Positions 50,050 through 63,000 of a DNA stretch of 64,000 nucleotides are shown piece by piece (position 1 is the stretch's first letter; each line of letters starts with the position of its first letter). This DNA is from Amblyomma americanum (lineage: Eukaryota > Arthropoda > Arachnida > Ixodida > Ixodidae): NCBI RefSeq assembly GCF_052857255.1, contig NW_027526702.1, positions 62,001 to 126,000 on the forward strand, given 5' to 3'. The translations under genes were made by a program, and so were the position numbers. The notes under the pieces are model-generated. The model worked only from the letters and a program-made list of their open reading frames with translations. It did not search any database and was not told the DNA's origin.

Positions 50050-50425
50050 CGTGTGTGCACCAAGAACATTTCAAGGAAGTGATCTTATGCCGTCTCCGAA
50101 TAGGCCACACGCAACTTACGCACAACTTCCTACTAACAAAACAAGACAAGCCTGTTTGCCAAGAATGCGAAGATGAACTCACGGTTAACCACATTTTATT
50201 ATCTTGTGTGGAGCTGGAAAAACTAAGAAAAAGGTATTTAACTCTATTTTGTAATGAATGCATTCCTTTTCCTCCCGCCCTGCTTTTAGGAGATGATGCA
50301 CTTGTTGATATATATTGTGTTTTTAGCTTTCTTAACGTAACGAGATTTCTCAAACAACTCGAAATTTTTTACCCTCTGGTTTGTTTGAATTTTAGTACAC
50401 CTCAGCCACTTTCTCATGCCTGAGA
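50050..50425 (+). pseudogene. LINE C-terminal zinc-motif fragment
   Basis: The plus-strand frame 50055-50423 encodes VILCRLRIGHTQLTHNFLLT, PVCQECEDELTVNHILLSCV and ELEKLRKRYLTLF. This is the conserved Cys/His segment following RNase H in jockey/R1-type LINEs. It stands alone, with RT and RNase H missing. The frame is open, but the fragment is not a gene. Confidence 0.7.
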
Positions 50426-53200
50426 AGAAGGCTGAGGCTTTTATTTTGATTGGTTGGGAGCCTCGATATCTTTGCGCAGCCAAGGAAACCTACTGAGGTT
50501 ACCCAGCCCTCTTTAAAGCTTTTACTAGTAGCCATTTCTGAAATCTGTGTATGTGTTCACTGGTTAGTATTAATGTTTGAGGGCCTCTACACCAGGGATG
50601 GTACTTACATTTCTATAATATTCAAGAAAAGACTTTTCCTATACCTTGTTCTTGGCGCATGATGAGCTCATTTGCCTATGTGCCATAAAACCCAACACAA
50701 CAAATAAACATAGTGTATAGACAGGGATTCTAAAGGCGGCATTACTCCTTTATTATCAGTAAAGACGTACTTGAAGTGTTCTGCCATCGTGAGCTGTCTG
50801 CCTATCAACATAAAATATATCACATTTTTTGGAGGTGGAAGAAATAGAACGCCAAAAACCAAGGAACTAAAAAAATTGAAACCAAACACAACACAGCTTT
50901 CGCTCATTTAGCTAGGTTCAAGCCATGCTCAAACCCTGCCTATTTTTATTACCAAATATATGGCGTCTTTCGGCCCCACCCACCAAATAAAATCTGCACG
51001 CCTTCTTGTCCTAGAAGGCTGCATGCAAGAAGACCACACAGCCTCTGAGCACCGCTTACATGTTAGCAAAAGATGAAATGCATTCAGTAGTGGCTTGCTA
51101 GCAGAAGCAAACCATGTCGTACTCATGCTTGCGGATTATAGAGTTTCCCTCCATTCGCTTCGACCGCCTCGCTAATTCCGGGCGGTCGCTCACTATGTGG
51201 CATCCTTCAACCCGGATTGCGCATGCACTGAGTTGCTCATGCGCACGTGCCCTGAGAGCGACCTTTCGCGGGATGCGAAGACGCAGCTAAACGCAAGCTC
51301 AAGAAAATGGCTTCCCCGCCAAAGAAAAAATTCTACAATTTGGTCACAAGAGGCACGCAATAAAACACGTCTTTCAATTTACTTCTCCTGTATGTTTTTT
51401 GCAATCACATATGTGTCCCTCTTTGGGCCTCTTGAAAGCGTCTAATTTGGTCGAAAATCTATTTTATCCCGTCGCTGTTCAGGAATACTACATGAACCAA
51501 AAATCGTGCTTAGCCCCGTCACACGCGCCGCTATCGATCCGGGGAGCTCACATCGTTCTCGGAATACAATTCAATCTTCTTCATACACCACCAAGATTAT
51601 TTCTACCAGTACACTCCCACGCCTCGGTGCTAGAACTGCTAACACGAATACGCAGATATATAACGCTGCCATACACAATGTCGCACGTCCTTCTAGTCCC
51701 GTGCCTACGCTTTCACGTCTCCCAGGATGCGGCCCATCAACGCGCCGTGACGTCCCTTGCGCTGCTGAAATCCAATGTCAGACCAAATTGCCCAAGCTTT
51801 TACAGTATCGGCGTGAAGACTGTTTATTAAAAGCGTTATACTACTACAGTTATTACTACTATTCTACCTTGCACAGATGTTTTGAAGAAATATGTGCTAC
51901 CTGGGGCCTTAGAAAAAGTTCTAAAAGACCAGTTGTATGGCTTATATTTTCCATTTATTTTTCTTATACCTGAGAAAAGGCGCAATAATATGAAATAAAA
52001 TAGAAATTTCAAATTTTCCTTCTTTTAGGAGTTATTCTTAAGCACCTAAATGACTCTAAGTTTCGCAATTGAAAAGCACTGTTCTACTCCAGGTTTTTGT
52101 AAATAATTTTTGACGTTCATTAGACGCCGCCATGAAAAAAATCAACTTCGCATATCGTAGCACACCAGGGCTTCTCACGTACAAGATGCGAAGTGAGAAA
52201 CACGTGAGAAACACCGGGGCTTCTCAGATTTGGCCATGAACTGCACCCACAATGGTTATCCAAGCAAACATACGAGGTACAACTCGAAAAATAGCCGGCT
52301 CTATAAACATTTAACTAAGGGAGCTTCATCCTAGGGACTTTTGTTTGAAGGAAGAATTTTTTTTATTTGGGTGGTCATTGCATACTACACGGTTCCTACA
52401 TCGACTTCACTTCAAAGCAAGTGCTCACTAGCACACTATATTACGTGGACACGTACGATACGGTGCCAGAAAAAACGGTTGGCGTAGTTAATGTACAGGC
52501 TACTTACGGGAGACAGAGTTGAGAGTTTAGCTTCCACGGACGCTCGCGCATGACTTGGCCAGATTCGTTGACGCGGCTCCGAAGCATGTACGCACTGCAG
52601 CGAAACCGACACCGTTTCACGCAAGACCATTGCCGGAAGTCGATTGGTTCGCCTACTGTCCCGGTGCTCTGCGGGCTTCCTTTTGGCCTGACTGCGAATT
52701 TTGTGTCAAAAGTTGTTTTTGTTCCCAGGACAAGCTAATTTATAGCACGTTTTCTCTTATCGTTGAAAAGAAAGCGAAGTGACTTCCGCCGTTGACAAAA
52801 CATTGCGTCACGTACACATCCATACAGCTTAGAGTTATAGGGCTTACAAAGAGTGGCGCGAATTTCTGCCCTTGTTTCATGCCCTGCGGAAAAACTACTC
52901 CTAGTATGACACCAGCAATGATAAGGTCATCGCCGGCAGTGTCCGGTACGTCCCTTGCTTTTTCTCAGGCTGCAGGCTACGATGGACCATAACCAAAATG
53001 TTTTCTGCGAGCAGCCTAAGCTTCACAGCCACTGGTGCAACAGTCCAGCATTATTTCAGATAACAGCACTGCAGTGAAAACTCGATCGTCATATATATAC
53101 TCCGGAAACCTTTAGTGATATGCCCAGCGTTCTGCGGCATAATCGTTACGGGATCCTCACGCATTTAATTAAACGTAACACCGTGAGGCTATGCTAAAAA
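50426..53200. other. Intergenic, no gene or nameable repeat recognised
   Basis: Short open frames only, mostly AT-rich. None has a domain, signal peptide pattern or splice context that I could support. Confidence 0.5.
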
Positions 53201-56200
53201 GAAATATTTAGGATAGCGTGCGCCGCCCTTGCAAACGCGTACCCCTCGTTGCCAGTGACAGCGCCAGATGGCGTGAGGTGCCTGAGCGTAAAACGTCAGG
53301 GAAATCTGTTGCTCATGGGAAGAAGCAGCGCTGCATCTTCAAGCCAGCACAGCCGCAGCGAACTGGACCATATGACATCAGCGGGATCTTAATCCTGCTA
53401 GTGTTTTGTTGGCAGCAGGTGTTCGAGCAGCAGGTGCACTGCGAAGAAGTGTCGCACTCACTGAGACGCCTTTCGCAAAGTAAAGTCAGTTCAGGAGCCA
53501 AAAATAAGGGGGTTTTAATGGGCATTAGTCTTGCATGCAAGAGTGCCGGCTTTTCTTTACATCTTAGATACCTCAGAGAGCAGAATGGCTGAATTATGTG
53601 TAATGCTGCTCCCGCGGCGATATTCACAAAATCGTCCCGACGCTGTGACGGTGCCGCGAACTAAAGCACCAGAAGGACGGCGCACGCGGAGCCTCATAGT
53701 TTCCTCCGTTGCCTGAATGCGCCGACTGCACATTCAGACGTTGTCCAAGTTTTCCCGAAAAATGTATCTTAGGAGCAGTTACATGGGTGTTTGCAAGTAA
53801 TCAAGATCGTAAGGCCGCCAATATTCAATGCATTGACGTTCTGGTACCAGCAGTTGCGAGAGACCACATGAAAACAGCAAGTATACGCGCTGTAGTGGAA
53901 CGCTTGGAGGGCCAGGGCGGCGCAGTCATCAGGCATCGAGCCAATATTTTTAAATAAGGATGATTTGCCGCAACTATTTGGTTCTAGGAAAATAAACATC
54001 GCATAGGACACATGTTTAAACGGCACATTTCAAGCGGGAAGACAAGTATGCATGACTGACTCTGTAATGACAGGCATTAATGCGGCATGCATGTGTGGTG
54101 ATTTGATGCATTTAATGCGAAAGCATTACTAGACCCATTACGAGAAAAGCCGGCGCGTGTGTGTGAACTGGCAGATGGCACACAAAATCCCAGGGATGGC
54201 ACGAAAAATAGGGTGATGTTATCGAGCGGCCGTATGAGTCACACAACAAGCCGAGTACCGCCACTTCAGACAGTCCTATACATGTTTTTCGTCTACAAAT
54301 ATAGCATATATGCATACTCGCCTCTGGCCGACCTCCATGTGGCGCCCGTTTTCTTGGCACTCGTTCCGAAATAGTCACGCGAACGTTTGTCGTGCAGAGT
54401 TCCGGGTGGTGTCATAAGATAACTCGTTGCATATAGTTACATGTGCTAATCAAATTAGAGGTTAGCTTGCGACAAGGGTTTGCATCGCAGACATATGAAC
54501 CTCCACGTGTACGCTTTTGCAGACTTTCGTATTCAATTTGTGGTGCAACCGTTCGTAGTACACCGTTGCGGGTGTTGTCATACCCCCGCGCCTGTGTGTG
54601 GGTGGTGTGTGCGGGTGGTTGTCAATGCACCCAGGGACAGTAATACTTTCGCAATCCGAACACACGTAAGCAGTCTTAAGCGTATCTGCTGAATTTTTTT
54701 ATTCACAGAAAGGAGAGGGGGATGATATCAAGACTTCATTCGAAATGTAGTTAGTGTGGATTCCTTTCAAACTTCATTGTTGCCCCACGTCGGTGCTGTC
54801 AGTCTGGCGAGTGGATGCTAGGAATCGAATAGACGCGAACAAAAATAATTATATCATTGCATCATAGCGGCCTTACAATTTAACTGCGTGGAAATGGCGA
54901 CCGCGTTCAACTATTTCGAGCATCCACGATGCTTTTGTGGCACCGCTTCTCGTGTAGATAAATGAAATGGACGAACTGCAACGGCGACAGCTTTCCACAT
55001 ATATACTCGCTTCTCAGCAAGGGAGCCTAACGCGCGCATTATGAGGGCGGCGGTATAAGACGTACTGAGGGAACGTCTTTAGGGACAGGTTTTTCAATGC
55101 TGCTTCCATCCCTCAGTGCTCTCTGCGAATTATTAGCTGGGCGCGGCTGTGGCGGCAGGAGAAGGGGCAAAAAGTGGTGGAGTCGTCTGCTTCTACCGTT
55201 GGGTTCTGTGCAGCGCGTTGCAACGCAGGTGCTGATGGGCTTCACTACTCGACGACCCGAAAGCAAAATCATTTTGGGTGGGAAACGGAAAACAGAGGCG
55301 AAAGCAAGCAACCAAAGGCATACACTTCTTTGTTTACTCAGCAGCAGGGAGGAATGTATATGTACAGTGCGTCCTAGTTTTCGGCGCGCACATTTTGATT
55401 TGTCATCATCTGCATTTTTTGTTATTCCGTAGGATCATGCTGTCCTCCGCCGTTTCACATTATGTGCAGGAGCGGCGCACAGTCAGCACCGCGCGCTGCA
55501 TAGCAGGCACTTTGGAACTTAAGTAATCGCTACTCCCTTATAGACCTTGCAGGCACTGCCAGAGTAGTGCGAACATTTGTGTCGCAACGCATTGACTGTT
55601 AGTCCGGGCATTAGGCTACCTCTCTAGGCGTGCTCTGACTAAGCGCGTTTTTTTTTTTACCGTGCCGCAGAAGTTATGTTTGCGGCAGGTGGAAGACAAT
55701 GACAATTTGAACGCAAGCGGCGTTCGACGCCGAGCCGTCCAAGCAGTCAACGGTCATGAGAGATTGAGCAGCCGTGGTGCGGCAGTGCGCGCTTTTTTGC
55801 TTTTTTGTATTATTTTCCACTTTTAAGTTACACTGACTTTATTCCGCTCGTCAAGCCGTACTTATGAAACGAAACGGTGCCCAAGAAATGGTGGCCGGTT
55901 AAGCATTGCTAAGCATAAAATATTGTGCGACAGCACTTTTTTTTCAAGGGGAAACCACCGCCACTTACCTGAAATCGCGATTGAGGTCTCCACTGACCAA
56001 GGGAGCCATTTATGCGCGTCTTGAACTCTTTCATATTCAATGCCAATTTACCCAACGTACGTCGGCGGCCTATGCTCCAGGGCCGTGTTTCTTCCACAAC
56101 GTTCTCCACGCTAACACATGCAGCGTGCATCTCAGTGTCACTGCCGCCACATAGCTCAAATCGCGAATTTCAGTTTCATAGTAGTATTAGTTGATGAAGA

Positions 56201-56240
56201 AGACTATGTGCAATGCACAGCGCGAGAGTGTGCTGCATTT
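53201..56240. other. Intergenic, no gene recognised
   Basis: The longest frames (104-124 codons near 53.2-53.6 and 111 codons at 55.1 kb) overlap each other on both strands and lack motifs. A short GT-rich stretch lies at 54590-54620. A host exon here cannot be excluded without transcripts. Confidence 0.45.
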
Positions 56241-57029
56241 GAACTCAAGGCGTGTTTGTCTGTGGCGATAGCCTATGCCTCGACTCCCTACCGGTAATGT
56301 CCTCAACACCGTCTTTCTGCATACTGACCTCAAGGGTCGCCCATACCGTGCTCCCGACTTCCGAGACGCGCTCGCGCAGATTCTGAACATCCGTGAGATT
56401 CTGTGCATCGGCCAGTACCAAATGAGCCACGTTTGGATGGTTACCTGCGAGAGCAGTTCCTCAAAACAGAAGCTTATTGACAAAACAGAGCTCCACGGAA
56501 AAGGTTTAAAATGTATCGTGTTTAACCCGGACAACAAAAACGTGAAGCTTAAGCTTCTTTAGCTTCCGCGCTATATAGAGCACCGGAGCATTGTGGAAGC
56601 TTCGGAGGCTTTTGGGACTGTACAAATTATCGAACATGAGAAGTGGCGTGCCCCAGAATGGAGCTGATAGAAACAGCGAACCGTGAAATCTTTCTCACGC
56701 TTAAGGACGCAATGTCATTTTACAGGCATATTCTTAGCGCAAAGGACGGGACGAGATACAGCCAAGACGAGCACGGGCGCTCCTAGTTTTGAAGATCTTT
56801 TGAAGATCTTACGCTCGGAACTGTGGCGCCAAGTGCGTTTATATTTCGACTGGCTGAGGACTGCCATTTCTGCTCAGTTTCCGGAATGGATTGCTGACAA
56901 GAGATTCTTCTCCTTGAAACGTGAAGCAGCGCGCCTGACTGAATTTTGGTGGAGCTACAACCTTCGATGGATCCTTGGTACCTTGGGGAAGCCGAAGGTC
57001 TCTAAACACCGAAAGGGAGGCCTAATCGT

Positions 57030-58671
57030 GATGGGTGGTGCTTCCATTCCCTCCAACATTTCGAATCTTCTTGACAAGGGTCCCAAGTTCGGACTGGAGC
57101 CCTCGGTTCCACCACACGAACTCGTAGCCTTGAATAGGAAAATGGCTAAGAGGGCCCAGCAGGAAGACTGGGAACGATGCCTCTTGGAAGGAATCGACTG
57201 CTTGGCCAAGAATGTGAAAGTGACTGGTCCCAAGTGTGCTAAGGATGGTTTGCAGAATGTTGTGAACTTTTTCAAGGATAATGAGCTCTGTCTTTTGCAA
57301 GCAGATAAGGTGGGTGGCTTTGTTGCCTTGCCTAGGTCTATGTACAATGAAAAAGCAGCTTCGGCGGTTACCAAGAACTTTGTCCTAGTGAAAAAAGGCC
57401 AAACAAGAGTTAAGACTAAAGCAGCCGAACTTTGCAAGCGTTTAAATCTGGAGAGGCTCGCAAGGGATATTGCAGTCAGTGAAAGTTCCGCGTTGCAGGT
57501 GTTCTTTAGTGTTAAAACCCATAAACCGGATTCCCCTTTCCGCACTATTGTGAACGAAGGTGGTACATGGCAGCATTGTGTCAGTAAGTTTCTTTTGAAG
57601 GTGTTGAATGGCCTTGTGATAAATGACCCCTTCCTCGTGAAGAACTCTACCGATATAGTTCGATTTTTTGAAGAGAATAGTGACGTGAAGTATGCCTTCT
57701 CTATCGATGTTGAAGAGCTCTTTCATGCTGTGCCTCACCCTGAATTGTTTGCTGCCGTCAAAGATTGCATAGATGAAAATGGTGTTGTGGCTTTCCAGAA
57801 TGCTGCAGGTTTGACGGTAGACAACTTTTTAGGCCTTTTAGAATTTTATCTTCGTTCCACTTTTATCAAATTTGACGACCAGTTTTATCTACAAAAGAAG
57901 GGCATTTGCATTGGTTCATGCATCGCCCCTGGCTTGTGCAACATTTTTTTATCATATATTGATCGCTCTTTACACGATCATTTTAATCATTTTAACAATG
58001 ACAAAGTCCTTAAAGTTTTTCGTTTTATGGACGACTTTTTAATTGTTTTAAACAACCTCTGCCCCATTTCTAATGAGCGAACACTACAGTGTGTTCTTGA
58101 TGATTTTAAACTACATGGCAGAGGGCTCAGTTTTACCTACGAACTTCCAGTCGAAGGGATTCTTCAGTTTTTAGACTTGAGGCTTATGTTCAGGGAAAAG
58201 CACGTCTGCTGGGCGTATTCTCCCCGAGCACAAAAAGAGCTCTTGCCGTTCGACTCCTCTCATTCGAAAATAGTAAAGAGAGGCATAGCAACTCTCTGCT
58301 TGGATTTGGCGCTAAGGAAGTCGTGTGTCCATGAGATGCAGGCAAGTTTTGAGCATCAATTGGGTAGGCTGTTTTCAGCCGGCTTCCCTGGGTCGGTCGT
58401 GAATGCAGTCGCGGAAACGCTCCTCAAGAAAATGAATCCTGGTAAGCGCACATCTGCAGCAAAGACTATGGATGGTCAGCAAAAGCCGGAAGTGGTACCG
58501 TACCTGCACAAGGTATCCCACAACCTGAAAAAGGTGGCTAATAGGTTTGACGTGCCTATGGTTTTTTCAGCCCCTAAGAAACTTGCTCAGCTGAGCCGCC
58601 GCATTACTTGCGAAGACAAAAAAGGGGCTGTAAAAAGAACCACGAAAAACGGTTTGTGCAGTGCGCTATGA
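57030..58671 (+). CDS. Penelope-like reverse transcriptase (endonuclease domain out of frame)
   Basis: The open frame begins in flanking LINE DNA (56683, a GTG) and crosses the inverted terminus. The first ATG inside the element is at 57030 (MGGASIPSNISNLLDKGPKF), matching the family's usual start of conserved sequence. In-frame upstream residues (QVRLYFDWLRTAISAQFPEW) may also belong to the protein. RT landmarks: LQADKVGGFVALP, FFSVKTHKPDSPFRTIVNEG, AFSIDVEELFHAVPHPELFA (motif A), GICIGSCIAPGLCNIFLSYI (motif B) and RFMDDFLIVL with the Asp pair at about 450-451, counted from 56683. The frame ends at 58671, just before the endonuclease. One missing base near 58620-58632, in the A6/G4 run, would explain the shift. 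Confidence 0.85.
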
Positions 58672-58991
58672 ACGTCGTGTACAGGATTCCCCTGTCATGT
58701 GGCAAGGTGTACATCGGCCAGACAGGGCGCTGCGTAAACGATCGACTCCGGGAGCATGCTAAAGATATCTACAATAAGGAACGCACGAATTTAGTTGCCC
58801 ACTGCATTGCTTGCACCAATTGTGAGCCACGGTTCCGGAGTGCTTCAATCCTTGGCAGAAGTTGTCAAAAAACTGCCCGTGAAACTTTGGAAGCTTTCTT
58901 TATCAGGAAAGGGGGTCAGAACTGCGTTAGTGACACGTCTGTCGTTTTGTATAATGCTGAGATCAATTTCCTATCGCGTCATCTGCTGTGA
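58608..58991 (+). pseudogene. GIY-YIG endonuclease domain of the Penelope element, frameshifted
   Basis: In a different frame from the RT, 58608-58991 encodes RRQKRGCKKNHEKRFVQCAM and then the nuclease: NVVYRIPLSCGKVYIGQTGR (GIY-YIG core), CVNDRLREHAKDIYN (Arg/His/Glu region), LVAHCIACTNCEPRF, and a helical end with ETLEAFFIRKGG. The domain is complete in itself. It overlaps the end of the RT frame by 64 nt. The Penelope element at 6.5-9.6 kb keeps the fusion in one frame, which supports frameshift mutation here rather than two proteins. Confidence 0.85.
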
Positions 58992-59953
58992 TTCCAAGTT
59001 CCTTGTTAGGTAGCGCTGGCGCAGGCCAGATATGTATTTATATGCCTCGATCTTTCTTCAATAAAGCAGTTGTCAGTAGCGCCCGTGCTCGTCTTGTCTG
59101 TATCTCGTCCCGTCCTTTGCGCTAAGAATATGCCTGTAAAATCCGAACACCAACTAGCCAAACAACTCACCCTGTTGACGCAATGTCAGCATGTACAATT
59201 CCTCACACGCTCAACGTTTTCGGGGTACAAGCTTTAGTTGTGATCCCAGACAGGCCTCCGCTGTGTCTTCGTTGTAGCCGTGTGGGCCATGTAGGCCGCC
59301 GGTGTCGTGCGCCTCGATGCACCCAGTGCCGACGTTTACGCACACAGTAGACAATTGTCATGAATTATGCCGACAGGTTACGCCAGGGCAACTGGACATA
59401 TGAGGGTGAAATTGTGTCAGAACACGTTATGAATGTTGTGGAAGCGTCGGGTGAACTGAGTCATGAGCTCCAAAAATTAGATGGACCAAATGCTTCCGAC
59501 CAAATAACGGCAACGGACCGCCTGCACGTACGGACAAACAGGAATCCCCGTCTCCAGACCCAAAACTACCGGACCCGGGCCTGCCTGGGCCTGGTACTTT
59601 GAATCATGTGCTTGCTGCTTAGGAGCCATCTGTCACCGAGCGACCACGAGACCTGAACATTCCTTCTGTAGAGTTGGCAGAGATGCTGCAGCAAGTGAAT
59701 GTGCGACATGCCTTCTTCGCCGGTGATGCTCCTTCGTCGCCGGAGTGCAGCAGTGTGTCGCTGGAAGTGTCAGCCTGTAGTGTGTTCGGTGCCCCGTCGG
59801 CTGTCAGCGTGGTTGCAAGCGACGCGGTCCACTCGGCTTTATGGGCCGAAGCCTTGGCTGTCTCGGAAGAGGCGATGGACAACAGTGCACCTTTGAAGCG
59901 TCCTACAGATGATGAGGTGTGTGTAGGTGGCAATGAGCAGAAGACACAATTGT

Positions 59954-59968
59954 GGGGGGGGGGGGGGG
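59954..59968 (+). repeat. G15 homopolymer
   Basis: Fifteen G near the end of the L1/Tx1-like ORF1. The reading frame of the gag is lost around here. The length is prone to sequencing error. Confidence 0.85.
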
Positions 59969-60094
59969 CATTGGAAAGGTAAACTCAAAATGAAGGTTGA
60001 TGTCTGCCCTACAGACCGCCGATTTGCAGGCGGGCCACCCCAGTACACAGGATGGCGTTCAATAAGAAAAGCGCCAAAAAGGGCAGGCGTCGAG

Positions 60095-63000
60095 GCATTT
60101 CAGGTCAGTACCCTTAACATTAGGGGTTTGTGCAACCGTCGAAGGCAACATCAGTTACATCTTTTAAAGAATTGAGTGTGAGTGCGGCAGCCATCCAGGA
60201 AACCAAGCTGTCCTGACATAAGGAGACTCAAGCTGCTCTCGAGCCTTTTTTGTCAGAATTCAATGTTATCTTAGTCACTCGGGAAGCTTATCAGGAGGGT
60301 GCATGCTATTCCTGGCCAACACACTGAGTGTGGTAACGCACGGACGATGACGGGCGACTTTACTGTGACTTCGCAATTTCGGGTATAGAGTGGCGAATTA
60401 TTTGTGCTTATGCCCCTGTAAACTGGTATGATAGAAGGTTATTTTTTATGTCACTAGTCGACCAGGTGTGCACGGATTGTAAAATTATGCAGTTGGGTGA
60501 TTTCAATTGCATTTCTAGGGATGAAGACCGAGCACTATTAATTAAGCATTAAAATCCTTGCGCTGCTTTACTAACTGATTTGGGATGCGAATAAACCTGG
60601 TGGATGCTGGGCAAGATAAGGGACATAATATTCACTCATTTCCAGTTTCCTCTAGTACTGGGTTCGATAGGATATACGTTTCAGCAGACATGGTAGCCAG
60701 CGTTTTTGATTACTGGGTGTGCCCCATATTCTACAGCTTTCAATGTATGGTGTCTCTCAGATAGGGCTCTACAGTCAGCGAAAACTCCATCCTCGATGGG
60801 AGCTGTGGAAGTGGAACAGGTGTCTGCTTTCAGGTGAAATCTTCAAACGTTCTTTATCTGCTTTCTTGAAGGACACATGGTCACGTGGTGATCTCTCAGC
60901 TTTGCAAAAATGAGAATTGTTTGAACAAGAAAAAGAAAACTTTGCTACTGAAGCCTCCGCGACAATTGAGTTTTTGAGGAGAGATCAACTTCGAGAGCTC
61001 GGCCGTATTTTGGTTGCGCTACATGAGTTAGAGAGGTTTAGTCCAGGTGTTTAAGTAGAATATATCACTGATGTAAAAGCGGAGCGTCAGCAGTTTGAAT
61101 CGCAAAGATACAAGGGGCCTTGATAAGGTCTTGGTCCCTTAGGTTTCTGGATGAGCAACCATCTCGTCGGGCCCTGAGTGATGGAAAGCAGACTGCTCTT
61201 TCTAAAGAATTATTGAAACTTCAGTATGGTGGTTGCACGTACAGCAGTGGTCCTGGTAATATAATGCTTCGTTTCACTATTATCGGAAGCTGTTTGGGGG
61301 TAGCGCAGGCAAAAATGTGAGACCAGATTAGTCTCTTATTAGAAGCCTTTCCTCGACTTGACGATAAGCAGCGTGCTGTAGTAGAGAGCCCTATCACTGT
61401 GGATGAAATTAAATCTGCCATTTCTAACCTGACGGCTCAGAAATCTCCTGGGCCAGATGGTATTACTAGCGAGTTCTACAAACTAATTTTTCAATTCCCT
61501 AGCGCCTCTTTTGATGGAGGTTTTTCAGGTTTGTTACGATGATGGTTTTTTGCCCCCACTTTCTACTCTGGGCATACTATATTATTTCCAAAATGAATTG
61601 ACACAAATCAGTTGAAAACAGTTGAGGGATATCGTCCAATTTCCCTCAGTAATGTAGATTGGAAACTTCTCGCAAAGGCTCTTTGCAATCGTTTGCAGCT
61701 AGTTGTCGCTGGCTTAATAGGCACGCATCAGGTCTGCGGTATCAGAGGCCGCAGCATCTAAAGCCATATTAATATTGCACGTTCAGTATTGGAGTCAGTA
61801 TCAGGTCAGACCGGGCAAGTAGCGCAAATTCCGATTGACCTTGCCGAGGCATTTGGTTAAGTTCGTCACAATCTCTTGTTTGCGTTCTTAGGGAATACAA
61901 ATACTGGAGACGATGTTTTGCTTAGGGGCATAAGACTGTGCTATAAAGAGTCCTATACAAGGCTGATTGTAAATCAAGAGCTAGCCAAACGTATTTCATT
62001 GAAATCACCTGTTCCCCAAAGCTGTCCATTACCGCCTTTGTTGTTTGCCCTATATCTTGAACTCTTTACTTCAGTGTTGTTAACAGCACAACTGTCTGTG
62101 GTTTCTCCCTGAAGCAATGTGAAATTAAGATTTTAGCCTACGCAGATGATGTCGCCCTCTGTTGTTCTGAGAAATAGAGTGTGCTTGAGGCATTACATTT
62201 CACTGAACAGTTTTGTGAGGTATCAGGTGCAGCTCTTAATTTAGAGAAATCCAATGAGTTTTGGTTGGGTCATTGGGGTGCAACGCCAAGTAATTTTGGT
62301 GGCATAAGCTTGGAGTGCGGGACCCTTCAGTACCTAGGGGTTGCTCTTCTCCAAATTCGCAACAGTGGAGCCTACTGGGATTCACAACTAATCTCCACGA
62401 GGCGGCAAACCCAGGCTTCGATGGGTAGGGACATATGAGAGTTTTCTCGGGCACAATTCTGCAACATTTTTTTTTTATTTGCAGAACTTGCCTATGTGCT
62501 GCAGGTTCTCCACTGTGCGAGGAAGAAAGTGCAGGTGATGCACAGAATATCTGCTACCTTAGTATGGCGTTCCCAATGGGAACCCATGCGCCGCGACAAC
62601 CTATTTCTTTCTCTAGAGTCCGGCGGAATAGGCCTTGTTCACTTATTCGTTCATCACCTTGTTTCGCGCTTTTTTCTTTTTCAAATCGACAAGCCACCCT
62701 TATTTAGTAGCTGCTTATTGGGCGTCTCAGGGCTCATTTGCCTTTCCTATTCGCACCGGCTGGACACACTGTTGCGGGGCCTTTATGGGGATTCCTTGAG
62801 GAAGTTGCTGACACCTTCAATTTGCTGCCTGTGCGCTTTTCTTTAGACTACGTGTATAGCCGCTCCAGAAGGCAGATGACCCAGGCACTTACAGAGTATT
62901 TGTTTCCTGTAGCATTGTATCGGCAACCTTTTCTAGAGTTTCTTGAGACCATTGTTTTAAAACGTGTTAGGCGAATGTGCATTCCTTCTGCTGCAAAAGA

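Larger units (their letters stand above)
56717..59176 (+). mobile_element. Penelope-like element with 65-bp inverted termini and 11-bp target duplication
   Basis: The element is flanked by GACGCAATGTC at 56706-56716 and 59177-59187. Its left end, 56717-56781 (starts ATTTTACAGGCATATTC), is the reverse complement of 59078-59142 with one mismatch. Beyond the right inverted terminus there are 34 bp (59143-59176) with no counterpart on the left. Penelope elements are known to have such a one-sided 30-40 bp extension. Inside: RT, GIY-YIG (frameshifted) and a 3' UTR with TTCAATAAAGC at about 59056. It interrupts ORF1 of the L1/Tx1-like LINE, so it is younger than that copy. Confidence 0.9.
56275..60000 (+). 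pseudogene. L1/Tx1-like ORF1 (gag with CCHC knuckle), broken
   Basis: The N-terminal half encodes GRPYRAPDFRDALAQILNIR, EILCIGQYQMSHVWMVTCES and DNKNVKLKLL, followed by TAG (56560-56562) where a Trp codon is expected. Translation past it continues the gag (YIEHRSIVEASEAFGTVQII, EHEKWRAPE). After the Penelope insertion (56717-59176) the frame resumes: HTLNVFGVQALVVIPDRPPL and CLRCSRVGHVGRRC, an intact CX2CX4HX4C knuckle. Then come CTQCRR, an acidic stretch (EHVMNVVEASGELSHELQKL) and a C-terminal region (PSVELAEMLQQVNVRHAFFA) to about 59980. A G15 run at 59954-59968 and further frameshifts lie near its end. Confidence 0.75.

Noticed and set aside
50426..56240. Host exons in the unannotated 5.8 kb
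   Set aside because: No frame had motif support or matched splice sites in phase; reporting any would be guesswork.
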